The position numbers were made by a program, and so were the translations under genes. The notes below the pieces were generated by a model. It saw only the letters and a program-made list of their open reading frames with translations, was not told where the DNA came from and searched no databases. A DNA stretch of 43,140 bases from Actinomadura logoneensis (GTDB lineage: Bacteria > Actinomycetota > Actinomycetes > Streptosporangiales > Streptosporangiaceae): NCBI RefSeq assembly GCF_003428695.1, contig NZ_QURH01000008.1:1-43140 (forward strand), in the 5' to 3' direction. Shown here one piece after another: positions 31,638-38,422 of the stretch; position 1 is the stretch's first letter, and the number at the start of each line of letters is the position of its first letter.

Positions 31638-31913
31638 CTACGAGTCGAAGCCGAGGTTGGTCTCGTCGTTCCAGCGCAGTGTGGCTCCTTGTCGAGCGTG
31701 AGCGTCGAGAACGGCACTCGCCGTCTTCAGGGCAAGCTGCAACGCCTGGATTCCGTCCACTCCATGGGACGGGTACCGGTGCTCCTCGCCCAGGCCGGCG
31801 ATCTCGAGCAGGCATACGAAATCTCCGTGCTCGTCCTGCTGTGGCTGCGCCAGTTGGACGAGCACTTCGCTTTGCCCACCTCGCTGCTCCAGGGTGAGTC
31901 TCCGTGTCGCCAT
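31638..31913 (-). CDS. small uncharacterised protein (DUF6968-like)
   Basis: 91 residues from ATG 31913, preceded by GGAAG; ATG 31922 is an alternative. ATRRLTLEQRGGQSEVLVQL, then CLLEIAGLGEEHRYPSHGVD and GIQALQLALKTASAVLD form a compact alpha/beta protein. The pattern of a G-x-D-G/S-x-QAL helix resembles a small actinobacterial family I recall as DUF6968; function unknown. It is convergent with the DUF397 array. Confidence 0.65.
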   Translation of the reverse strand: MATRRLTLEQRGGQSEVLVQLAQPQQDEHGDFVCLLEIAGLGEEHRYPSHGVDGIQALQLALKTASAVLDAHARQGATLRWNDETNLGFDS

Positions 31914-31946
31914 CACTTCCATGGCCCACCGTCCTAGCTGGTCAGC

Positions 31947-31986
31947 AGGACGCCCGGGTTCATCGAGTGGTGAACCCGGGCGTCCT
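31947..31986 (-). terminator. strong terminator downstream of the first thioester-protein gene
   Basis: A perfect 16-bp stem (AGGACGCCCGGGTTCA at 31947-31962, complement 31971-31986) with an 8-nt loop lies 16 bp after the stop at 32002 on the minus strand. It insulates the small gene at 31638-31913. Confidence 0.82.
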
Positions 31987-32001
31987 CTTCGGGTGTTGCC
32001 G

Positions 32002-33375
32002 TCAGCCGGTCACGGGGACGTGGCCGTAGGCGCTCGCGCAGGCCCGGCGGGACCTCACGAACCTTCCGTACTTCGGATCACGGCCGTTGACGACGGCGCA
32101 GTTCCGCACGGACCGCTTCCACAGGTCCTTCCTGGTGACGCGGTACGTCGCCGTGCAGACCATCGACTGCCCCGGCCACAGGTACGAGCGCGGGCAGCGC
32201 ACCTCGGACAGGCCGGGCTTGGGGTCGTCCACCTTGACGCGGTCCAGCGGGACGCGGCTGGTGTTCGTCACCTTGTACGTGAACCGCAGCGGCTGGCCCG
32301 CACGGTGGTAGGAGTGCGGGCGCACCCACTTCCGGATCGTGAGTGACGGCTTCTGCTTCGGTGGCTCGGGCGGGGCCTCGGTGACCTCGACCGTCTTCTC
32401 GGCGTCCACGGGCGTCTCGGCGTCGGCGGCGAGAATGATCTTCTGGCCCTGCTCGGGGAAGCCCGGCTGGCCCTCCGGATCCCGCACGTAGAGCGCGACC
32501 TCGCCCGCCGGATGGACGGCGGTCGCGTGCGCCGAGAGTCGCAGCGTGCCGGGTTCGGCGGACCGCACGTAGAAGGTGTCGCCGTTCCTCAGCTCGGCGC
32601 CGCTCGGGATCGGCCGGGTGCCCGCGGCGTCCTCGAACATCTCACCGCCGGTGATGCCGACGGTCGCCGTCGCCGCCGTGGTGTGGACGGTGAACGGCCC
32701 CGAGACGACGCCCGCCCGGATGCCGTCCGGACCCGTGAAGCTCAGTCCGGGAGCCTGCGGAGGCGGCAGCGGCCCCTCGGCGAGCACCCGCGCGACGATC
32801 GCGGACGTCGCCTGGAACAGCGGCGGGAACTCGGCGAGGACGTACCGGTCGGAGAAGAACCAGATCGCCGCCTGGACGGCCGCGGCCTTCAGCGCGGGGC
32901 TGAGGTCGGCGGGCTCGTCGGTGTTCGGGTAGTAGTCGTGCAGGATGCGCGCGATGTACCCGAGGTTCTCCACGTGCTCCTCACTCCAGGAGACGTACTT
33001 GTACGCCATCCCGCCCCACGCTTCGTGGGCGAGGTCGATGCAGTAGGTGCGCAGCGGGGTCCCGTCGCGCCCCACGCCGTTGATGATGCCCGCGTAGCCG
33101 AGGTCGTTGCGGACGAAGCCGGTCTTGTCGTATCCGGCCGCGGGGTAGCCGTCGAGCGGGTTGAGCGTCTCGGGGCCGAAATAGCCCGCGACGCCGGTGC
33201 CGCCTCCCAGGCCGGTGAGGTCGAAGTCCGCCTCGGGCGGGATCACCACGGGGCCGGGCACCGGGAACCGGCCCGGGTCCACCCCGGCGACCGCCGGGGA
33301 GACGCATGCCGACAGGAACAGCAGCACCGCTGCGATCACGCACCCTGAACGGCGCCAGAAACCGTGCACGCGCAT
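32002..33375 (-). CDS. Cys-Gln thioester-domain secreted protein, possible lipoprotein (paralog 1)
   Basis: 457 residues. The signal sequence (about 1-30) contains LSAC, a fair lipobox at Cys24, so lipid anchoring is possible. The thioester (TQXA) domain has Cys112 in TYCIDL and Gln168 in AAAVQAAIWFFSDRYVL, the pair that forms the internal thioester in surface adhesins. An Ig-like region, a Pro/Lys linker and a DUF11-type domain (FTYKVTNTSRVPLDRVKVDD) follow. The protein ends in AYGHVPVTG and stops: VPVTG looks like a sortase motif but no hydrophobic helix or basic tail follows. It pairs with the closely related 33667-35079 gene. Likely role: covalent attachment to surfaces or host polymers; inferred. 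Confidence 0.88.
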   Translation of the reverse strand: MRVHGFWRRSGCVIAAVLLFLSACVSPAVAGVDPGRFPVPGPVVIPPEADFDLTGLGGGTGVAGYFGPETLNPLDGYPAAGYDKTGFVRNDLGYAGIINGVGRDGTPLRTYCIDLAHEAWGGMAYKYVSWSEEHVENLGYIARILHDYYPNTDEPADLSPALKAAAVQAAIWFFSDRYVLAEFPPLFQATSAIVARVLAEGPLPPPQAPGLSFTGPDGIRAGVVSGPFTVHTTAATATVGITGGEMFEDAAGTRPIPSGAELRNGDTFYVRSAEPGTLRLSAHATAVHPAGEVALYVRDPEGQPGFPEQGQKIILAADAETPVDAEKTVEVTEAPPEPPKQKPSLTIRKWVRPHSYHRAGQPLRFTYKVTNTSRVPLDRVKVDDPKPGLSEVRCPRSYLWPGQSMVCTATYRVTRKDLWKRSVRNCAVVNGRDPKYGRFVRSRRACASAYGHVPVTG

Positions 33376-33666
33376 CGCCCCCGATCGATGGACAGGTCAT
33401 TTCGCGCTGCGATGGTCATTCCTCGCACGGCGCCGGTTCACGATCATCAGGACAGATCATTTGTTGCCCGCCGCATATTTCTTTGCCTGGCTCTCGAGGC
33501 GGCGCAGCCACAAATCGGGACACTTCTTGTCATTTATCAAAGGCGGGCATTTCGGGCAGGCAGCGGGCCGCTCGATGCGAGCGCCGGGCCGAGGGGCGAC
33601 ATGCCACCGCGCGCGAAAGAGGGCGCCCGGGGCCATCGCCCCGGACGCCCTCCCCGGACGTCGGAC
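33376..33666. promoter_or_regulatory. AT-richer intergenic region with direct repeats upstream of thioester paralog 1
   Basis: GGACAGGTCATTT (33390-33402) and GGACAGATCATTT (33450-33462) are direct repeats matching at 12 of 13 positions, exactly 60 bp apart. A further GGTCATT lies at 33414 and TGTCATTT at about 33527. They lie within 90 bp of the gene start, so they may bind a regulator on one face of the helix. The rest of the gap holds only the terminator of the upstream paralog. Confidence 0.5.
33619..33652 (-). terminator. hairpin terminator downstream of thioester paralog 2
   Basis: GAGGGCG-C-CCGGGGC and GCCCCGG-A-CGCCCTC pair over 15 positions with one mismatch around a 4-nt loop. On the minus strand it begins about 14 bp after the stop at 33667 and is followed by TTTCGC. 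Confidence 0.75.
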
Positions 33667-35079
33667 CTAGCCGGTCACGGGGACGTGCCCGTAAGCCTGG
33701 GCGCAGTCCCAGCCGGACCGCACGTGCGTCCCCTCCTCGAACGCCCGGCCCTCCGCGGCGGCGCAGTTCTTCACGGAGTGGTGCCGCAGGTCCCTCCTGG
33801 TGACGCGGTACGTCGCGGAGCAGACCATCGACTCCCCGGCCGCGAGCGTCGTCCGGGGGCACCGGACCTCCGACAGGCCGCGCATGTGGTCCTCGACGCG
33901 CACGTTGTTCAGCGCGACGTCACCGGTGTTCGTGACCTTGATCTTGAAGTGCAGCCGCTGGCCCGCGTGGCCGTAGGTCCCCGGGTGCACCCACTTGTGC
34001 ACCTCGAGCGACGGGTGGTGCTCCACCGGAGGCGGCGGCGGAAGCTCCTCTTCGATGACGACCAGCTTCTCGATGACCACGTCCACGCAGTCCTCGCGGG
34101 CGAGGATGATCTTCTGGCCCTCGCGCGGCATCCCCGGGTAGCCCGCTTCGCGGACGTACACGGCGGCCTGCCCGATGTGGTGGACGACGCGCGCCCGGAT
34201 CCGCACCCGCACCTTGCCGGGGTGGGCGGACCGCAGGTAGAAGGACGCGCCCCTCTCCAGCGGTGCGCCGCTCCGGATCGGCTGGGTGCCCGCGGCGTCG
34301 CGGTACATCTCGCCGCCGGTGACGTCCACGGACGCCTTGTCCGAGGTGCCCTCGACCGAGTACGGGCCGGCGAGGGAGTTGGCGCGGACGTGCTCCGGGC
34401 CGCTGACCCGCAGGGACGGGCTCGCCGGCTCCTCCAGCGGCCCCTCCTTGATGACGCGGCTGACGATCCGGGACGTCGTGGGGAAGAGCGGGTGGTCCTG
34501 GTCGAGGACGTACCTGTTGGAGAAGAACCAGATCGCCGCCTGGACGGCCGCGGCCTTCGCCCGTTCGCTCATCCCGGCCGGCTCGGCCGTGTTCGGGTAG
34601 TAGTCGTGGATCGTGCGCGCGATGTAGCCGAGGTTCCGCGTGCGGGCCTCGCCCCACGTGCCGTACCGGTACGGCATGTGGCCGCGCGTCGGGTGCTCCA
34701 GGTCGAAGCAGTAGGCGCGCACCAGCTTGCCGTCCTCCCGGATCCCGCGGATGATGCCCGCGTGGCGGATGACCCGGCGGTGGAAGTCCCTGGGGCTGTA
34801 GCCCCGGGGGACGTAGCCGTGCAGCGGGTCCATCGACTCGGGGCCGACGTACCCGGAGAGCGACGCGCCGGGGCCCGGCGAGACGATGTGGAACTCCGCC
34901 TGGGGCGGGCCGTCCGCGCGGGCCGGACCGTCGGCGCGGGGCGGGCCGTCCGCGCGCGCGGCGTTCGGGACCCCGTCCCGCTCGGCTCCTCCCGCCGCCG
35001 GAGCGACACCGAAGGAGATGACCGCCAGCGCCGCCGCGAGTACAGACCCCGAACGGCGCGAAAGGCTAATCTTGGACAT
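33667..35079 (-). CDS. Cys-Gln thioester-domain secreted protein (paralog 2)
   Basis: 470 residues from ATG 35079 with GGGGGAA upstream. A Sec signal (about 1-30, no lipobox Cys) is followed by a linker with three RADGP repeats (residues 42-58). The thioester domain has Cys124 (RAYCFDLE) and Gln180 (AAAVQAAIWFFSNRYVL). Next come an Ig-like region with TGGEMYRDAAGTQPIRSG, then a run of Pro and a DUF11-type domain (FKIKVTNTGDVALNNVRVED). It ends, like paralog 1, in AYGHVPVTG with no membrane tail. The two share architecture throughout and clearly arose by duplication; this copy would be released or held non-covalently unless the VPVTG end is used by a sortase-like enzyme. Confidence 0.88.
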   Translation of the reverse strand: MSKISLSRRSGSVLAAALAVISFGVAPAAGGAERDGVPNAARADGPPRADGPARADGPPQAEFHIVSPGPGASLSGYVGPESMDPLHGYVPRGYSPRDFHRRVIRHAGIIRGIREDGKLVRAYCFDLEHPTRGHMPYRYGTWGEARTRNLGYIARTIHDYYPNTAEPAGMSERAKAAAVQAAIWFFSNRYVLDQDHPLFPTTSRIVSRVIKEGPLEEPASPSLRVSGPEHVRANSLAGPYSVEGTSDKASVDVTGGEMYRDAAGTQPIRSGAPLERGASFYLRSAHPGKVRVRIRARVVHHIGQAAVYVREAGYPGMPREGQKIILAREDCVDVVIEKLVVIEEELPPPPPVEHHPSLEVHKWVHPGTYGHAGQRLHFKIKVTNTGDVALNNVRVEDHMRGLSEVRCPRTTLAAGESMVCSATYRVTRRDLRHHSVKNCAAAEGRAFEEGTHVRSGWDCAQAYGHVPVTG

Positions 35080-35429
35080 ATTCCCCCACTCAATTCGTCG
35101 ATCTGCTCGGGGGGTGCCTCGATAATGCCCCGTCCAACCCCGGCCGTGGGCTTAACGGCGAAACAATTAATGATCAACGGGCGCGATTTTGCGCGGCGGG
35201 CGGCGCACCTCTTTTCGCCGAAGAACCGAGATTGACGAAATCCGCACTGTTCCGCGTGGGGGCGACGCCGCTCCGCGTCGGATGATGAGCAGCGTCTTGC
35301 CGGGGGTGGCGCGGTTCCCGACCGCGGCGTGGGCGTCGGCGACGGCCCGCAAGGCACCACGCTGCTCCCTCAACCTGCCTTGAGGTCAGGCGGCGGAAGG
35401 CGACGGTTCCCGGCGGGCCGGCACCGGGA
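35080..35429. other. 350-bp gap: promoter of thioester paralog 2 and a gene remnant
   Basis: 35080-35240 is AT-richer (TTAACGGCGAAACAATTAAT near 35152) and is the likely promoter of the thioester gene. 35275-35373 holds the oxidoreductase remnant listed separately. The last 50 bp show no coding signal or hairpin of note. Confidence 0.45.
35275..35373 (-). pseudogene. C-terminal remnant of a quinone oxidoreductase / MDR-type dehydrogenase
   Basis: The minus strand encodes ALRAVADAHAAVGNRATPGK then TLLIIRRGA. This is the typical final helix and strand of zinc-binding/quinone oxidoreductases (A-H-x-x-x-x-x-R-x-x-x-G-K-x-x-L-x-x). The frame has no family sequence before it and runs on past the expected end to 35167. 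It is a relic of a deleted gene. Confidence 0.5.
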
Positions 35430-36296
35430 TCAGGAGAGGAAGGTGCGGAGCTTGTCAGCGAAGGCCTCGGGCTTGCCCGGATAACCGGTCTCGGGGCCCG
35501 CGAAGCCGCCGTGGTGGCTGGGGAAGACCGGGGCCTCCCCGCCGAGCCGGGCGGCCAGCACCCGGGCCGGACGCGCGGTGAGGGCGTCGCCGGTCTCCTC
35601 GGCGACGGCGACCACGACGCGGGCGGGGGCGGCGGCCAGGGCCGCGACGTCGGGCTCGTAGTCCATGATCGCGTCGGACGTGCCGGACAGCAGCGGGTCG
35701 TCGCGCTTCCCGTCGTCCTCGGTCGGCATCCCGTAGGCGGCCGGGTCCGGGACGGGCTGCGCGAAGTAGGCGTCGGTGTACTCGCCCTGCCAGCTCGTCA
35801 CGGCCATGAAGGCGGCCATGCCCGCGCCCCAGCCCTTCGCCTGGTAGGCGTCCCTGACGGCGGCCATGGCACGGCGGGCGGCGTCCGCGTCGGGCAGGAC
35901 GGAGACCAGCGGCGGTTCGTGCGCCACGAGCGTCGTCACGTCGTCCGGGTGGGCGGTGACCAGGGCGAGGGCGGTCACGGCGCCGCCGCTGCTGGCGAAC
36001 ATCTCGACCGGGCCGGCGCCCAGGGCCTCGATGATGGCGTGGACGTCCCGGGCCTGCGTCCCGGGGTCGTTGTCGGTGCGGCCGTCCGTGCGGGTGCTGC
36101 GGCCGAGGCCGCGCGGGTCGTAGGTGACGACCGTGCGGTCCGGGAAGCGGGCCGCCAGCGCGCGGAAGCCGTCCGCGCACATCGGCTGCCCGATCATGAA
36201 CAGCGGCGGGCGGCCGTCGGCGGTGGGAAGCGGCCCCTCGACGTCGTAGACGAGGTTCGCTCCGGTGGTCTCGAGGGTGTGCGTGCTCATGCCCAT
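35430..36296 (-). CDS. alpha/beta-fold hydrolase
   Basis: 288 residues from ATG 36296 with AGGAG 5 bp upstream. Oxyanion-loop region PPLFMIGQPMCADGFRAL, then VVTYDPRGLGRSTRTDG, and the nucleophile elbow MFASSGGAVTALAL, where Ser lies in S-S-G-G rather than the usual G-x-S-x-G. The catalytic His is probably in FPSHHGGFAG near the end. Such proteins hydrolyse esters, lactones or thioesters. It lies 113 bp downstream of the SnoaL-like gene on the same strand as the PKS and CCR, so it may be the last gene of that cluster; this is inference. CGGTCCGGACCG (36325-36336) is a palindrome just upstream. Confidence 0.88.
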   Translation of the reverse strand: MGMSTHTLETTGANLVYDVEGPLPTADGRPPLFMIGQPMCADGFRALAARFPDRTVVTYDPRGLGRSTRTDGRTDNDPGTQARDVHAIIEALGAGPVEMFASSGGAVTALALVTAHPDDVTTLVAHEPPLVSVLPDADAARRAMAAVRDAYQAKGWGAGMAAFMAVTSWQGEYTDAYFAQPVPDPAAYGMPTEDDGKRDDPLLSGTSDAIMDYEPDVAALAAAPARVVVAVAEETGDALTARPARVLAARLGGEAPVFPSHHGGFAGPETGYPGKPEAFADKLRTFLS

Positions 36297-36409
36297 ATCG
36301 ACTCCTGCGAGGTCCCTGGCTCATCGGTCCGGACCGGACTCGGCCGGTCTCGCACATTGGTCGGAGCCGCCGCCGTCGTCTTGACACACCCCGACGGAGA
36401 ATTCGGCGG

Positions 36410-36919
36410 CTACTCGTCGTCGGCCAGGTCGGACGCGTCGACGGACCCGCCCGACCCGGAGGGCTCGGCGGCCGGGGACATGGCGATGGTGTCCCAGGTC
36501 GGCGTGAGCGTCAGCGTCTTCAGCCGCCAGCCGTACGGCGTGCGGACGGCGGTGCCGGTGACGACCGCGCCCGCCACGTACACCCGCTCGGTGTCCAGCA
36601 GGACGTAGGTGGCGTTGGAGTTGACGCGCAGCGACGCCTCGTCGCCGCGCAGCTCGATGAGGTGGTTGGCGTAGATGTGCTGGGTCGTGCCGAAGGCGGC
36701 CAGCGAGTCGGTCAGGTACTGGGACAGGTCGGTCAGGCCCTCGTGCTCCTGCGACGGGACGCCCACGGTCGCGTCCGGCGTGAACAGGGCCGCGAGGGAG
36801 TGGGCGTCGAACGCGCGGTCGTCCAGGGCGCGCGCGTAGCGGTCCAGGAGGGTGACCAGTTCGGCGCGGTCGGCCAGGGCGTCGAGCCGTGCGTCGGCGG
36901 TCGGGTCGTGTGGCGCCAT
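36410..36919 (-). CDS. SnoaL-like / NTF2-fold protein
   Basis: 169 residues from ATG 36919 with GGAGA 6 bp upstream. The cone-shaped NTF2 fold is indicated by ELVTLLDRYARALDDRAFDA, LAALFTPDATVGVPS, TQHIYANHLIELRGDEASLR and GWRLKTLTLTPTW, with an acidic Gly/Ser-rich C-terminal tail. Members of this group act as polyketide cyclases, dehydratases or isomerases, or bind small ligands. It lies 53 bp downstream of the CCR gene in the same direction, so a role in tailoring the PKS product is plausible but unproven. Confidence 0.85.
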   Translation of the reverse strand: MAPHDPTADARLDALADRAELVTLLDRYARALDDRAFDAHSLAALFTPDATVGVPSQEHEGLTDLSQYLTDSLAAFGTTQHIYANHLIELRGDEASLRVNSNATYVLLDTERVYVAGAVVTGTAVRTPYGWRLKTLTLTPTWDTIAMSPAAEPSGSGGSVDASDLADDE

Positions 36920-36972
36920 GCCCGTCTCCGTTCAGGCTGATGATCTTCTCGTCACCGAACGTAGCAAGAACA

Positions 36973-38403
36973 TCACGCCGAGCGGCGGACCGGGGGCCGG
37001 TCAGCGGCGGAAGCGGCGGACCGGGGGCCGGTCAGCGCCGGAACAGGTGGAACCGGTCCTCGCCGATCCGCTCGCGCAGCGCCGGGTCGTCCACGCCCTG
37101 CCCCTCGGCGGTCGCGCCGCACAGCACCGCGACCTTCCCGATGTGCTGGGCCCTGCCCCTCGGCGGTCGCGCCGCACAGCACCGCGACCTTCCCGATGTG
37201 CTGGTTGGTCTGGACGGCGCGGGTCGCCTCGCCCGCCTCCTCCAGCGGGTAGGACCGCGACAGCGTCGGCTGGATCATCCCGAGCGAGAACAGCCGGTTG
37301 ACCTGCACCGCCTCGTGGTAGTTGAAGCCGTGCGAGCCGATGATGCTCTTCAGCCGCATCCACAGGAACCGGTTGTCGTACTCGTGCTTGTAGCCGGTGG
37401 ACGAGCCGCAGGTGACGATCTTCCCGCCGCGCTTGGCGACGTAGACGGACGCGCCGAACGTCTCGCGGCCGAGGTACTCGAAGACGATGCCCGGGTCCTC
37501 GCCGACCTCGCGGCGGATGGCCTCGCCGAGGATGCGCCCCGCCTTGGGGTTGCGCAGGCCGCCCTCGCCGAGGTCCAGGCCGGTGCGGTCGATGACGTGC
37601 CGGCAGCCCTGCGCGCGGACGATCTCGGCCTTCTCCTCCGACGACACGACCGCGACGGGGATGCCCCCGCCGTTGAGCACGAGCTGCGTGGCGAACGACC
37701 CGAGCCCGCCCGTCGCACCCCACACGAGCACGACGTCGCCCTGCTTCATCCGGGCGCCGTGCGTCCCGACGAGCATCCGGTAGGCGGTCGCGGCGCACAG
37801 CGTGTTGGAGCCCGCCTCCTCCCAGGTCAGGTGCGCGGGCTTCTTGATCAGCTGGTTGGCCTTGACGACGCAGAAGTCGCCGAGCGAGCCGAAGTTGGTC
37901 TCGAACCCCCAGGCGAGCTGCGACTCCGACATCATGCCGTCGTCGTAGGAGCCGTGGTCCTCCTCGTCCACGTAGGACGGCGAGATGACCACGCGGTCGC
38001 CGACCTTCCAGTGCTTCACCCCCGCGCCGGTGCGCACCACGACGCCCGCGCCGTCCGAGCCGAGCACGTGGTACGGCAGGTCGTGCCGCGCGCCGTACCA
38101 GCCCTGCCGCCCGAACTTCTCCAGGAACGCGAACGTCGGCACCGGCTCGAAGATCGCCGACCAGACCGTGTTGAAGTTGATCGCCGCCGACATCACCGCC
38201 ACGACGCACTCGTCCGGCGCGATCTCCGGCATCTCGACCTCGCCCACGTGGATCGACCGCCGCACGTCCTTGTCGGCCTGCCCCTCGAAGACGCCCACCT
38301 CGTCCTTGCGGGTGAACGCGGCGCGGTAGCGCGTCGGCAGGTCGATCTCGGCGAGCTCCCGGCCGGACGCACCGGACCGGACGGCGTCGAGCAGCTCGGA
38401 CAT
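36973..38403 (-). CDS. ccr: crotonyl-CoA carboxylase/reductase with a frameshifted C-terminus
   Basis: 476 residues from ATG 38403 with GGAGG upstream, 19 bp after the PKS stop. It is an MDR-fold enzyme: SAAINFNTVWSAIFEPVPTF, SQLAWGFETNFGSLGDFCVV, WGATGGLGSFATQLVLNGGG and SIIGSHGFNYHEAVQVNRLF. Asn78, Phe167, Glu168 and His363 appear to match CO2-binding residues described for Kitasatospora Ccr (from memory), so carboxylating activity to ethylmalonyl-CoA-type extenders is expected. After GATAEGQG (residue 418) a perfect 55-bp duplication shifts the frame and 58 unrelated Arg/Pro-rich residues follow to 36973. Without it the gene would end VDDPALRERIGEDRFHLFRR at a TGA at 37032-37034, giving 438 residues, the normal family end. 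Confidence 0.93.
   Translation of the reverse strand: MSELLDAVRSGASGRELAEIDLPTRYRAAFTRKDEVGVFEGQADKDVRRSIHVGEVEMPEIAPDECVVAVMSAAINFNTVWSAIFEPVPTFAFLEKFGRQGWYGARHDLPYHVLGSDGAGVVVRTGAGVKHWKVGDRVVISPSYVDEEDHGSYDDGMMSESQLAWGFETNFGSLGDFCVVKANQLIKKPAHLTWEEAGSNTLCAATAYRMLVGTHGARMKQGDVVLVWGATGGLGSFATQLVLNGGGIPVAVVSSEEKAEIVRAQGCRHVIDRTGLDLGEGGLRNPKAGRILGEAIRREVGEDPGIVFEYLGRETFGASVYVAKRGGKIVTCGSSTGYKHEYDNRFLWMRLKSIIGSHGFNYHEAVQVNRLFSLGMIQPTLSRSYPLEEAGEATRAVQTNQHIGKVAVLCGATAEGQGPAHREGRGAVRRDRRGAGRGRPGAARADRRGPVPPVPALTGPRSAASAADRPPVRRSA
36981..37042 (-). repeat. 31-bp tandem repeat at the ancestral stop codon of the CCR gene
   Basis: Units 36981-37011 and 37012-37042 match at 30 of 31 positions. The second contains the ancestral TGA (37032-37034, minus strand) and the last codons LFRR; the first is the copy downstream of it. 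Confidence 0.9.
37095..37204 (-). repeat. perfect 55-bp tandem duplication inside the CCR gene
   Basis: 37095-37149 and 37150-37204 are identical. They encode the stretch around QHIGKVAVLCGATAEGQG. Because 55 is not a multiple of 3, the duplication alone moves the downstream codons out of frame. Confidence 0.97.
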
Positions 38404-38422
38404 GGGGGGTTCCTCCGCGGGA

